Source: an uncultured Parabacteroides sp. (GTDB lineage: Bacteria; Bacteroidota; Bacteroidia; Bacteroidales; Tannerellaceae). From it: DNA of 64,000 bases. The translations under genes and the position numbers were made by a program. Positions 26,773 to 35,310 of the stretch are shown here, piece after piece. The notes beneath the pieces are model-generated. The model did no database searches and was not told the origin of the DNA. It saw nothing but the letters and a program-made list of their open reading frames with translations. Location of the stretch: contig CALUZS010000001.1 of assembly GCA_944325355.1 (NCBI GenBank), positions 124,001-188,000 on the forward strand, read 5' to 3'. Each line of letters starts with the position of its first letter. Position 1 is the first letter of the stretch.

Positions 26773-26814
26773 GCTGACAGATTTTCATTTTCAGAAAATC
26801 TGTCAGCTTCTTTA
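26773..26814 (+). terminator. Terminator of the DUF4250 gene
   Basis: GCTGACAGATTTTC (26773-26786) pairs fully with GAAAATCTGTCAGC (26794-26807) around a 7-base loop and is followed by TTCTTTATTTT. Confidence 0.85.
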
Positions 26815-26913
26815 TTTTCCCTTCTATCCATTGGCATGTTCTTTGATGGTTCCTTTCCGTCAGTATATGACAATTGTAGTAGAATTGTAATTAACAGAAA
26901 TAATTATATCATT

Positions 26914-28962
26914 ATGAGTACAAAGGGAAATATAGGCGTTACATCGGAAAACATTTTTCCTGTAATCAAGAAATTTTTATATAGTGACCACGAAATTTTT
27001 CTCCGCGAATTAGTATCCAATGCTGTTGACGCGACGCAAAAATTAAAAACGCTCTCTTCGGTAGGAGAATTTAAGGGAGAATTGGGAGACTTGACCGTTC
27101 GTATCAAATTCGATGACAAGACAATTACCATTTCGGACAGGGGAATCGGAATGACCGCCGAGGAAATCGACAAATATATTAACCAGATTGCTTTTTCCGG
27201 AGCAGAAGAATTTGTAAAAAAATATAAGAACGATGCTGCAGCAATTATCGGGCATTTTGGATTAGGCTTCTATTCTTCTTTCATGGTTTCCAAGAAAGTG
27301 GAAATAATCACCAAGTCTTATAAAGAAGGTGCCGTAGCTATGAAATGGAGCTGCGATGGTTCTCCGGAATACTCAATGGAAGAGACCGAAAAGTCCGATC
27401 GTGGGACCGATATTATCCTATATATTGACGAAGATAACAAAGAGTTTCTCGAGAAAAACAAACTGCAAGGACTATTAACGAAATATTGTCGCTTCTTACC
27501 GGTCGCTATTGCTTTCGGGAAAAAGCAAGAATGGAAAGACGGGAAATATGTTGACACCGAAGAAGACAATATAATCAACGACACCACTCCCGCTTGGACA
27601 CGCAAACCTACTGAACTAAAAGACGAAGATTACAAGAAGTTCTACCAGGACCTCTACCCTATGACAGAGGAACCGCTGTTCTGGATACATCTAAACGTAG
27701 ACTATCCGTTCCATCTGACAGGTATTCTCTATTTTCCGCGCATAAAGAGCAATATAGACTTGCACCGGAACAAAATCCAGCTGTACTGTAACCAAGTATT
27801 TGTCACTGATTCGGTAGAAGGCATCGTACCGGAATTCCTGACGCTGCTCCACGGCGTAATCGACTCTCCGGATATTCCGCTAAACGTGTCTCGCTCCTAC
27901 TTGCAAAGCGACCAAAACGTGAAAAAAATATCCAATCACATCACGAAAAAAGTGGCAGACCGCCTGGAAGAGATATTCAAAGCCGACCGGAAACAATTCG
28001 AAGAGAAATGGGACAGCTTGAAGTTGTTTATACAATACGGAATGTTGACAGATGACAAATTCTTTGATCGGGCAGCAAAATTCACTCTGTTGAAAGACAT
28101 CGACGGAAAATATTTCACTTTCGACGAGTATAAGACTCTAATCAAAGACAATCAGACTGACAAAGAAAATATATTGGTTTATTTGTATGCAACCAATAAA
28201 GACGAACAGTACAGCTATATCCAAGCTGCCAAAGATAAAGGTTACAGCGTATTGGAGATGAACGGGCAATTGGATATACATGCTATCGGACAGCTGGAAC
28301 AGAAATGGGAAAAAGTACGCTTCGTACGTGTTGACAGCGACACAATCGACAACCTGATCGCCAAAACTGACGCCGGGAAAGTGGCATTGGAGGAAGAACA
28401 AAAGCAAGCCCTTCAGGAAATTTTCAAAAGCCAGTTGCCGAAAATTGAAAAAACAGAATTCCAAGTAACGCTGGAAGCAATGGGTAACGGGAATCCTGTT
28501 GTCATTACCCAAAGCGAATATATGCGCCGGATGAGGGAAATGTCGGCAATGCAGCCGGGAATGGCTTTCTACGGCGAATTACCTGACAGTTATAATTTGG
28601 TAATCAACACCGACCATGCCCTGATTAAAGAAATTCTTTCAGCAGAAGAAGCCGCATGCAACGAAAAACTGAACCCGTTGTTGGCTGACATGAAAGGCTG
28701 GAAAGCAAGACAAGCCGACTTGCGAGAAGCTCAAAGCAAAAAGAAAGAGGAAGAGATTACTGAAGCAGAAAAAGATGATGTTACAAACACCAACAAAAAA
28801 ATAGCCGAACTCCGGACTGAATGCAACAAAATCATTGCAGAATATGCAGCAGGGAACAATAAAGTCGGACAGTTAATCGATTTGGCGCTACTTAGCAACG
28901 GATTATTGAAAGGTGAAGCATTAAGCAAATTCATTAAACGAAGCATAGATTTGATTGGATAA
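26914..28962 (+). CDS. htpG: Hsp90 chaperone HtpG
   Basis: A 682-aa cytoplasmic ATP-dependent chaperone. The GHKL ATPase domain shows ELVSNAVDATQKLK, ISDRGIGMTAEEID and IIGHFGLGFYSSFMV. The middle domain has the catalytic-loop arginine in SRSYLQSDQNVKKIS. A reading frame is open from 26836, but the ATG at 26914 matches the family start (MSTKGNIGVTSENIFPV). It ends with a charged C-terminal dimerisation domain. I find no consensus -7 box in front. Confidence 0.97.
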   Translation: MSTKGNIGVTSENIFPVIKKFLYSDHEIFLRELVSNAVDATQKLKTLSSVGEFKGELGDLTVRIKFDDKTITISDRGIGMTAEEIDKYINQIAFSGAEEFVKKYKNDAAAIIGHFGLGFYSSFMVSKKVEIITKSYKEGAVAMKWSCDGSPEYSMEETEKSDRGTDIILYIDEDNKEFLEKNKLQGLLTKYCRFLPVAIAFGKKQEWKDGKYVDTEEDNIINDTTPAWTRKPTELKDEDYKKFYQDLYPMTEEPLFWIHLNVDYPFHLTGILYFPRIKSNIDLHRNKIQLYCNQVFVTDSVEGIVPEFLTLLHGVIDSPDIPLNVSRSYLQSDQNVKKISNHITKKVADRLEEIFKADRKQFEEKWDSLKLFIQYGMLTDDKFFDRAAKFTLLKDIDGKYFTFDEYKTLIKDNQTDKENILVYLYATNKDEQYSYIQAAKDKGYSVLEMNGQLDIHAIGQLEQKWEKVRFVRVDSDTIDNLIAKTDAGKVALEEEQKQALQEIFKSQLPKIEKTEFQVTLEAMGNGNPVVITQSEYMRRMREMSAMQPGMAFYGELPDSYNLVINTDHALIKEILSAEEAACNEKLNPLLADMKGWKARQADLREAQSKKKEEEITEAEKDDVTNTNKKIAELRTECNKIIAEYAAGNNKVGQLIDLALLSNGLLKGEALSKFIKRSIDLIG

Positions 28963-28984
28963 ATTCTCACTGATATTACGAAAA

Positions 28985-29022
28985 GAAAGCGCCGGAGGAT
29001 TTTTCTCCGGCGCTTTCTTTTT
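28985..29022 (+). terminator. Terminator of htpG
   Basis: GAAAGCGCCGGAG (28985-28997) pairs with CTCCGGCGCTTTC (29005-29017) around a 7-base loop, followed by TTTTT. Confidence 0.9.
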
Positions 29023-29054
29023 ATGCTCCCATATCTTAGTATACTCCAAACAGG

Positions 29055-29645
29055 TTAAAACTGGTCATGTCTTTTCAAAAAACGCCGGATCGCTTTCCTG
29101 CAATGCGCTAACTCTTTCTCTCCAACCAAAGATGTTCCCGTTCCTCCTTTTTCTATGATAGCAGCAATTTTAAAACCGCTTAATTTTAAAATCGACCTTA
29201 TGGAATTTATTGTGCCACGACTCTGATTAAACAACCAATTGAACGGAAAAACGGTAGTACAAGCCGTAACCAATATGGCATGTTTCCCCTTATGCAACGG
29301 ACGGGGAAATCCATGATTCCCCTTACTTATCAAACCATAAACGATACGGTCGAAGAGCAGCTTCAACGTCCCCGGCATATTTCCCCAATAACATGGGGCA
29401 CCTATTACCAACAAATTGCAGGAGTTTATCTTGCAAAGCACCCTTTGCGCATCATCCTCTGGCAAACGGCATTCAGATTTCTCACGACAAACCATACACC
29501 CCGTGCACGGTCTTATGTACAAATCCTGTATATTCACTTCATCTACCTGCACATTGGCATTCTTTGCTTCCTCTTTCATAGCCAACAACATACGGGATAC
29601 ATTCCCTTGTTGTCGCGGACTTGCATTTAAAATCAATATTGTCAT
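29055..29645 (-). CDS. NADPH-dependent FMN reductase / flavodoxin-fold oxidoreductase
   Basis: A 196-aa flavoprotein. The FMN phosphate loop is NASPRQQGNVSRML at residues 6-19. It continues with CTGCMVCREKSECRLPEDD, a Cys-rich signature found in iron-sulfur-flavoprotein-like reductases, and GAPCYWGNMPGTLKLLFDR. The ATG at 29645 is chosen because the beta strand MTILILNASPR then begins the domain and the promoter lies directly upstream; the longer frame from 29732 has no family support. Probably a soluble quinone or flavin reductase. Confidence 0.85.
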   Translation of the reverse strand: MTILILNASPRQQGNVSRMLLAMKEEAKNANVQVDEVNIQDLYIRPCTGCMVCREKSECRLPEDDAQRVLCKINSCNLLVIGAPCYWGNMPGTLKLLFDRIVYGLISKGNHGFPRPLHKGKHAILVTACTTVFPFNWLFNQSRGTINSIRSILKLSGFKIAAIIEKGGTGTSLVGEKELAHCRKAIRRFLKRHDQF

Positions 29646-29664
29646 TGCATACATTATTTCAAAA

Positions 29665-29697
29665 CAAAAATAGAAAAATAGGCAATTTCTTAACAAA
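29665..29697 (-). promoter_or_regulatory. Promoter of the flavin reductase gene
   Basis: TTTG (29697-29694), 21 bases, then TATTTTTG (29672-29665) on the minus strand. The predicted start near 29659 is about 14 bases before the ATG at 29645. Confidence 0.7.
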
Positions 29698-29725
29698 CAA
29701 ATCCGATTCTTTTCCCGAAAAGTAA

Positions 29726-29756
29726 TTGCCATTGTAGGAAAAATCCCTTATTTTTG
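29726..29756 (+). promoter_or_regulatory. Promoter of the patatin-like gene
   Basis: TTG (29726-29728), 20 bases, then TATTTTTG (29749-29756). The predicted start near 29763 is 20 bases before the ATG at 29783. Confidence 0.7.
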
Positions 29757-29782
29757 GAACGGTATAACCGTTGTTACACAAA

Positions 29783-32104
29783 ATGAGAAAGAGTTTCACC
29801 ATCATCATATTCCTATTTTTATTCGTTGTCTGCTTGTTCCCGCAGAAAGTAGGATTAGTTCTAAGCGGAGGCGGAGCCAAAGGTGCAGCTCATATTGGAG
29901 TCATCAAAGCATTAGAGGAGAACGAAATTCCAATCGATTATATCGCCGGGACATCCATCGGTGCAATCATAGGCAGTTTATATGCCATGGGATATACGCC
30001 GGACGAAATGCTGGAACTCATCTTATCCAAAGATTTCGGTTATTGGCAGACAGGAACTGTCGAAGAAAATTATGTCTATTATTTTAAGAAATCGGCTCCT
30101 ACTCCGGAAATTGCCCATTTTTCTTTCGACTTCTCCGACTCTTTACAGGTAAAAACAAATATCCTGCCGCAAAGTATCATTGACCCTATACAAATGAACC
30201 AGGCGTTCATGTCTCTATACGCACAAGCGTCCGCAAAAGCGGCATGGAATTTCGACAACCTCTTTGTCCCGTTCCGCTGTGTCGGCTCCGATATCTATAA
30301 CAAACGCCCCATCATTTTCAAAAACGGCGACTTGGGAGATGCTGTCCGGGCATCCATGACATTCCCTTTCTTTTTCAAACCCATCTGGAGAGACAATGTC
30401 CCGCTTTTCGATGGAGGTATCTACGACAATTTTCCGGTAAAAGCACTAAAAGAAGACTTTCATCCCGACTTTATCTTTGGTTCGGCTGTTGCCGGAAGCA
30501 ACAACAAACCGTCCGACAATCCATATAATCAATTGGAAACAATGATTATGCAGAAAACAGACTACACAGTCCCGGAAGAAGATGGCATGATGATTCAATT
30601 CTCCTTTTCCGACGTCTCGCTGCTCGACTTCCAAAAAGGAAAGCAACTAATGGAGATTGGCTATAAAAGAACCATGGCCATGATGGATTCCATTAAGAAA
30701 CGTGTCACACGTACGGTCCCCCTTAAGGAATTAAACCAACGAAGAAAAGAATACAAAGAAAGCCTTCCTCCACTAATATTCCGTAACATTTATATAAACG
30801 GCATATCGGAATCACAACAGAAATACATAAAAGCGCAATTGCATTTGATGCAAAAAGACGAAAACGGAGATTTCACAATGGAAGATTTCAAGGTTGCCTA
30901 TTTCAAAATGCTGACGTCTTCCAAAATAAAGGAAATCCATCCACACGCAATTTACAATTGGAAAGAGCAACGCTTTGATTTGCATCTGGACATGAAGATG
31001 AAAGAGGAAATCGATGTCAAGTTTGGAGGAAATATATCCTCCCATCAGGCAAACCAGCTCTATTTGGGGGCAAGCTACCAATACCTTCGGCGGTTCGCTG
31101 CCGATTTCAACATGAACTTCCAGGTTGGAAATGCGTTTAGCGGAGTATTGCTCAACGGACGAGTCTATCTTCAGACAAAAATACCCACCTACATCGACTG
31201 GCAAGGTGTGTTTTCCCACCAAAAATTCCAAGAAAGCCAATCACTCTTCTACGAAGACGTGGTTCCGGCCTTCATCAGGCAAAAGGAATTATATACCAAA
31301 ATCCGATTGGGATTTCCTTTCCTTAATCAGGCAAAGTCGGAAATCGGGTTTGCCTATGGGCAGCTGACCGATTCTTACTTGAATAATAATGTATCTCTGA
31401 CAAATGCAGAATTCGACCAGAGCCGTTACAATTTTTTCAGTGGTTCGCTCTGCCTGGAACAAAATTCGCTGCAAACAAAAAATTACCCGATTGCCGGCTC
31501 CGAACACCTGCTGGTCGCACAAATCGTCACCGGAAAGGAATACTATACCCCGGCACACACCACCCTCCCTACCCCGGAATCGAAAAAACATACATGGCTG
31601 CAATTAAAAGGACGTTGGCAACGCTATACGGAAATCAATAAATATTTCAACCTTGGCTATATGGGCGAATTTGTCCTTTCCAGCAAGAACTTGATGAATA
31701 ATTATACCGCTTCTATCCTGCAGGCTCCGGCTTTTACCCCAACGCCCCATAGCAAAATCGTGTTCAATGAAGCATTCCGAGCCAACCAATATATAGCGGC
31801 AGGAATCTCTCCCATCATAAAATTCAGCAAGTTACTACATTTCCGTCTCGACCTATACGGATTCGCTCCGCTGCATGAGATTCGGAAAACGGAAATCAAT
31901 TCATCCAGCAATAACGACATTACAATACCCTATTACGGGAAGTTCTTAAACTCGTTCGAATATATGGGAGAAGCGGCATTAGTCCTCCATTTACCGTTTG
32001 CTTCCGTCAGTCTTTATGCCAACGGATACAGTTATCCGAAAAACAACTTCAATTTCGGTATCAATATCGGATACCTGATATTCAACCCCAAAATGCTGGA
32101 TTAA
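29783..32104 (+). CDS. Patatin-like phospholipase with C-terminal outer-membrane barrel
   Basis: A 773-aa exported protein. Signal peptide about 1-20, then a patatin domain with the oxyanion loop LSGGGAKGAA, nucleophile Ser58 (GTSIGAIIG) and catalytic Asp210 (DGGIYDNFP). After about residue 400 it becomes a beta-barrel with alternating aromatic strands ending in GINIGYLIFNPKMLD. The layout is that of PlpD-like (type Vd) proteins: a lipase fused to an outer-membrane barrel. The ATG at 29783 fits the promoter and signal peptide better than 29771. Confidence 0.9.
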   Translation: MRKSFTIIIFLFLFVVCLFPQKVGLVLSGGGAKGAAHIGVIKALEENEIPIDYIAGTSIGAIIGSLYAMGYTPDEMLELILSKDFGYWQTGTVEENYVYYFKKSAPTPEIAHFSFDFSDSLQVKTNILPQSIIDPIQMNQAFMSLYAQASAKAAWNFDNLFVPFRCVGSDIYNKRPIIFKNGDLGDAVRASMTFPFFFKPIWRDNVPLFDGGIYDNFPVKALKEDFHPDFIFGSAVAGSNNKPSDNPYNQLETMIMQKTDYTVPEEDGMMIQFSFSDVSLLDFQKGKQLMEIGYKRTMAMMDSIKKRVTRTVPLKELNQRRKEYKESLPPLIFRNIYINGISESQQKYIKAQLHLMQKDENGDFTMEDFKVAYFKMLTSSKIKEIHPHAIYNWKEQRFDLHLDMKMKEEIDVKFGGNISSHQANQLYLGASYQYLRRFAADFNMNFQVGNAFSGVLLNGRVYLQTKIPTYIDWQGVFSHQKFQESQSLFYEDVVPAFIRQKELYTKIRLGFPFLNQAKSEIGFAYGQLTDSYLNNNVSLTNAEFDQSRYNFFSGSLCLEQNSLQTKNYPIAGSEHLLVAQIVTGKEYYTPAHTTLPTPESKKHTWLQLKGRWQRYTEINKYFNLGYMGEFVLSSKNLMNNYTASILQAPAFTPTPHSKIVFNEAFRANQYIAAGISPIIKFSKLLHFRLDLYGFAPLHEIRKTEINSSSNNDITIPYYGKFLNSFEYMGEAALVLHLPFASVSLYANGYSYPKNNFNFGINIGYLIFNPKMLD

Positions 32105-32199
32105 AAACAAAACCGTTTATCTTTCCAGACAAAACAGCAAACGTAACATTTCATTCATTATTTAAACAAAAATATAACTTTAATACACCTTTGCATTGC

Positions 32200-32243
32200 T
32201 TCTTCAAGAATTTTTTGTAATGTTGTATTCGCTGTTGGACTTT
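32200..32243 (+). repeat. Imperfect 44-bp direct repeat, copy A
   Basis: This segment and 33581-33624 agree at 36 of 44 positions by eye. The first 15 bases (TTCTTCAAGAATTTT) are identical, and the block ATTCGC-n-GTTGGACT is shared. It sits 55 bases before the first cassette gene. The two copies bracket a 1.38-kb unit of two unfamiliar genes. Confidence 0.75.
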
Positions 32244-32297
32244 GCAATATAAGAAAAACAATATTCAATTATAAATATACCATTAAACAATTTCATT

Positions 32298-32669
32298 ATG
32301 AAAAAAGTTTTAGTATTATTGGGAACGTTGCTTTTGATCACACAACTTGTTTGTGCAAAAAAATTGTATGTTGAGATGGAATACAAGAAAAATTCCATAA
32401 AACTTGATGATGGCACTAATAAAAAGCCGAAGACTGTCAAGGGATATGATGGTAAAGACTTGAAATTCAATTCATTGATAGGAGCATTGAATTATATGTC
32501 TCTTCAAGGATGGGAATTAGTCGATACAAAATCTGTTACCAATGGAGGTGGCTATATCGGTGTATATGGTGGAGCAAGCGCAACCAGCACAACTGTATAT
32601 TACATTTTTTGTAAGGAAGTTACTGACGAAGAATTAGAGGAAGCCGTAGCAAACTCTTATAGAAAATAG
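32298..32669 (+). CDS. Small exported hypothetical protein
   Basis: A 123-aa protein with a clear signal peptide (cleavage expected after LVCA, residue 20). The mature part contains GALNYMSLQGWELVDTKS and ends VYYIFCKEVTDEELEEAV, reminiscent of DUF4177-like small domains (a Trp-containing GWELV turn followed by a beta strand), but I cannot confirm membership. Base composition is clearly more AT-rich than neighbouring genes. It is the first gene of the repeat-bounded unit. Function unknown. Confidence 0.75.
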   Translation: MKKVLVLLGTLLLITQLVCAKKLYVEMEYKKNSIKLDDGTNKKPKTVKGYDGKDLKFNSLIGALNYMSLQGWELVDTKSVTNGGGYIGVYGGASATSTTVYYIFCKEVTDEELEEAVANSYRK

Positions 32670-32712
32670 ACCTATTTTTATCATTGTAAGTTAAACCGTA
32701 ATATATTGTCTT

Positions 32713-33573
32713 ATGATAATCCGCAAACGATCTATCATATCTTGGTTGCTCAATATTGACAACGTAGAAGATGAAAGAAAGGTCCGCGTACCCATGTTAA
32801 ACAATAAATTACATTTTGGATATTTGGCCAATGGCCTAAAAATCCTGTCTGATGTCCGCCAGACACAACCGGATTGGGGCTTACCCGAACTTCTCATGCC
32901 CTCTTTTGAAGAAGTCATGAAGAAAAGTGCAAAATCATTTTACGGCATTGACCATCAGCTTTTCCAAGAGTTTTACAAGGATAATGTCTGTGGCATACTC
33001 CTTTCCAGAGACTGCGGAACAATTGTTTACGGATTTGGAGAAAACACATTGTATGTGTGGTTGTTCAGTGAGAATGGCGACCTTAGCTATCTATATACGT
33101 ACTTTTACATAAAATCAACCAAGGATAATACACGACGTATATACACATGCCCAACACTGATGGAAGATGACCAGCTATTCGCTGGGAGTAAAAAAGAGGA
33201 ACAGATGCAAATTTATGTATGGTTGGCCGACAAATTAATGTCATATCTTGCCGTCAAAAAATATGTAAAGGTAGAAACAATCATCGTACCCGTTGGAACA
33301 ACCATGAAATTGGATGATAAGATTTTGGGTTACAAAAGCAAAGAAAAGGTCAGGAATGAGAGTGGTCAAGAAGTAATCGTAATGGATTCGAGATGGTTTC
33401 GCAAAATTGTGAATGACAATGAAATATTTGTCAGAGGATTTTTCCGTTTCCAAAACAAAAAGGATAAAAACGGAGAATGGTACAAGGAATTGATTTTTGT
33501 GGACTCTTTTGTGCGACACGGTTATCATCGTAATGCCCTGATAGAAGAAGATAATAATAAAGCGGAGCTATAA
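32713..33573 (+). CDS. Hypothetical protein, second gene of the repeat-bounded unit
   Basis: A 286-aa soluble protein that I do not recognise. It has no signal peptide or membrane segment. The C-terminal region, with VRGFFRFQNKKDKNGEWYK and then ELIFVDSFVRHGYHR, loosely recalls a motif seen at the end of phage and plasmid proteins (RGHxR...IxPxxR), a weak resemblance. AT-rich like its neighbour, 43 bases downstream of it, and followed 8 bases later by the second repeat. Likely acquired together with the first gene. Confidence 0.7.
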   Translation: MIIRKRSIISWLLNIDNVEDERKVRVPMLNNKLHFGYLANGLKILSDVRQTQPDWGLPELLMPSFEEVMKKSAKSFYGIDHQLFQEFYKDNVCGILLSRDCGTIVYGFGENTLYVWLFSENGDLSYLYTYFYIKSTKDNTRRIYTCPTLMEDDQLFAGSKKEEQMQIYVWLADKLMSYLAVKKYVKVETIIVPVGTTMKLDDKILGYKSKEKVRNESGQEVIVMDSRWFRKIVNDNEIFVRGFFRFQNKKDKNGEWYKELIFVDSFVRHGYHRNALIEEDNNKAEL

Positions 33574-33580
33574 TAATTCA

Positions 33581-33624
33581 TTCTTCAAGAATTTTCCGCA
33601 ATGTAACATTCGCAGTTGGACTCT
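33581..33624 (+). repeat. Imperfect 44-bp direct repeat, copy B
   Basis: Second copy of the repeat at 32200-32243, in the same orientation, 8 mismatches in 44. It begins 8 bases after the stop of the 286-aa gene and ends 50 bases before the -33 box of the tRNA promoter. Confidence 0.75.
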
Positions 33625-33673
33625 AATACATAAAACCTTTACTATTTTTAAATCGAATTTTTTACAGAAAAGA

Positions 33674-33703
33674 TTGTTTATACCAAAAAAATATATACCT
33701 TTG
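33674..33703 (+). promoter_or_regulatory. Promoter of the tandem tRNA-Arg genes
   Basis: TTG (33674-33676), 19 bases, then TACCTTTG (33696-33703): consensus boxes and spacing. The start near 33710 is 16 bases before the first tRNA. Confidence 0.8.
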
Positions 33704-33725
33704 CAGACGCAATCGAGAAAATAAT

Positions 33726-33799
33726 GGCTCGCTAGCTCAACTGAATAGAGCATCTGACTACGGATCAGAAGGTTATAGGTTTGAATCCTATGCGAGTCA
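33726..33799 (+). tRNA. tRNA-Arg(ACG), copy 1
   Basis: A 74-base cloverleaf: acceptor GGCTCGC pairs with GCGAGTC with one G-U; D stem GCTC/GAGC; anticodon stem TCTGA/TCAGA with loop CTACGGA, giving anticodon ACG; T stem ATAGG/CCTAT. The 3' CCA is not encoded. The T loop reads TTTGAAT and the D loop has GA where GG is usual, so the conserved 19-56 pair would be A-U instead of G-C; 15-48 is A-U too. Confidence 0.95.
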
Positions 33800-33834
33800 C
33801 TTTTTCCGGTACACGTTCCATAAATATTTAATTC

Positions 33835-33908
33835 GGTTCGCTAGCTCAACTGAATAGAGCATCTGACTACGGATCAGAAGGTTATAGGTTTGAATCCTAT
33901 GCGAATCA
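33835..33908 (+). tRNA. tRNA-Arg(ACG), copy 2
   Basis: Same length and same D, anticodon and T arms as copy 1, 35 bases downstream. The acceptor stem differs by a compensated change: GGTTCGC pairs with GCGAATC (third pair T-A instead of C-G), so both copies appear functional. Same unusual A19-U56 and A15-U48 combination. No encoded CCA. Confidence 0.95.
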
Positions 33909-33929
33909 CTTAAGGAAAGTGAGAAAAAG

Positions 33930-33960
33930 AGCGGTGAGTTGAGCATTCATCGCTTTTTTT
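33930..33960 (+). terminator. Terminator of the tRNA-Arg transcript
   Basis: AGCGGTGA (33930-33937) pairs with TCATCGCT (33947-33954, one G-U) around a 9-base loop and is followed by a run of T to 33960. Confidence 0.8.
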
Positions 33961-33985
33961 GTTCCAATCCCCTCTTTCGTAAAGT

Positions 33986-35260
33986 ATGTATAAACAAATT
34001 CTATTTCTTTCATTTGTCTTGTCTTTCATTTCTTCCTTTCATACACAAGCGCAAGAAATGCAGGAAGTTTATCCCAAAGAACAAAAGACGGTTGCGGCAA
34101 AAGACACGATAAAAACAGAACAAACTTTTACTATCGACGGGAAGCCTATGACGGAAAAGCAAATCGCCCGTTACAGGAAAAAGATGAGAAAAGATTCCAT
34201 CAAGGCAAAACAACGGGTTTGGTGGTCAATTCTGGGAGGTCCTTCCTATACACCAGAAGCATCGCTCGGCGTTGGTGGCGCAGTACTTGCCAGCTTCAAA
34301 TTCAACAAGAACGATACCATTACAAAACGCTCCTTTATTCCTGCGGGATTCAACATTACATTAAACGGAACGTTTGTTGTCGCTGGAGCAGGAACGCTTT
34401 TTTTTAATGAAAACAAATTCCGCATCTATATAAATTATGGTTACAGGAACGAGCCTTCTCACTATTTCGGGAAAGGATACGAAACAATTGAAAATATCGA
34501 ACAAAGCGACTCCACTACAAAATTCCATCGGAGTTATTTCCAACTTTACCCCCGTTTCGTTTGGGAAGTCAAACCGAATATTTTTGCCGGTGCCCTGTTT
34601 GATTTAAACTATTGCAAAGCAACAGACATCAATCCGGTGATGCAAAACGACCCCTATTTTCAAAAGTTCAAAACCAAATACCTGAACATTGGTATCGGAG
34701 GATTATTGCAATACGACACCCGCGACGATGTTGCCACACCTACCTCCGGTATGTTACTAAGCGCATTGGCTAAAGTTTACGGAAAATATTTGGGAGGAGA
34801 CTACAACTATGAGATGTTCGAATTGGAATACCGTCAGTTCAAACAAGTGTTCCGTCCACGGAGTACGTTGGCTTGGATAGCAAAAACTCAAATCAGTATC
34901 GGAGATGTTCCATTTACCGAATTACCTTCTTATGGCTCTCCTTTCGATTTGCGCGGATTCTATTGGGGAAAATTCAGGGATAAGACAATGGCGTACGCTA
35001 TTGTGGAATACCGTCACATGTTCGGTAGCGAAGAATCTTTCCGGAGCGGGAATTTCTGGGCAAAATGCGGGTTCGTAGGCTGGGTCGGAACAGGAACCAT
35101 CGGGAACTCCCCCATCGTGGATTGGAACAAATGGAAACTGAACTGCGGCGTAGGTTTCCGCTTCCAAATGCAGCCGGGCAAAAATTTCCGTCTAGACCTG
35201 GGAAAAGGTATCGGAGAAAAAGGCATGGCGTTCTACATGAATATGACAGAAGCGTTCTGA
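33986..35260 (+). CDS. BamA/TamA-type outer-membrane barrel protein
   Basis: A 424-aa exported protein with signal peptide to about residue 22. A short Lys/Arg-rich segment (KQIARYRKKMRKDS) precedes an Omp85-like 16-strand barrel. Typical elements: PSYTPEASLGVGGAVLASF at the barrel start, LQYDTRDDVATPTSGM, and PFDLRGFYWGKFRDKTM, the counterpart of the Omp85 LRGY/GxYRD motif. There are no POTRA domains, so it resembles the short surface-antigen-domain proteins of Bacteroidetes rather than BamA itself. Cargo unknown. Confidence 0.87.
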   Translation: MYKQILFLSFVLSFISSFHTQAQEMQEVYPKEQKTVAAKDTIKTEQTFTIDGKPMTEKQIARYRKKMRKDSIKAKQRVWWSILGGPSYTPEASLGVGGAVLASFKFNKNDTITKRSFIPAGFNITLNGTFVVAGAGTLFFNENKFRIYINYGYRNEPSHYFGKGYETIENIEQSDSTTKFHRSYFQLYPRFVWEVKPNIFAGALFDLNYCKATDINPVMQNDPYFQKFKTKYLNIGIGGLLQYDTRDDVATPTSGMLLSALAKVYGKYLGGDYNYEMFELEYRQFKQVFRPRSTLAWIAKTQISIGDVPFTELPSYGSPFDLRGFYWGKFRDKTMAYAIVEYRHMFGSEESFRSGNFWAKCGFVGWVGTGTIGNSPIVDWNKWKLNCGVGFRFQMQPGKNFRLDLGKGIGEKGMAFYMNMTEAF

Positions 35261-35310
35261 TAACTCCCGGTCATTCATAGAAAATATCTTTTCCGGACAA
35301 TCTCAAAAGA

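Noticed and set aside
26836..26913. Upstream extension of htpG by 26 codons
   Set aside because: The residues do not match the conserved HtpG start, which begins at the ATG at 26914.
32200..32243. GTTGGAC in the repeat as an integron attC core site (GTTRRRY)
   Set aside because: The matching inverse core RYYYAAC is not found at the right place and no integrase is present; the match is short enough to be chance.
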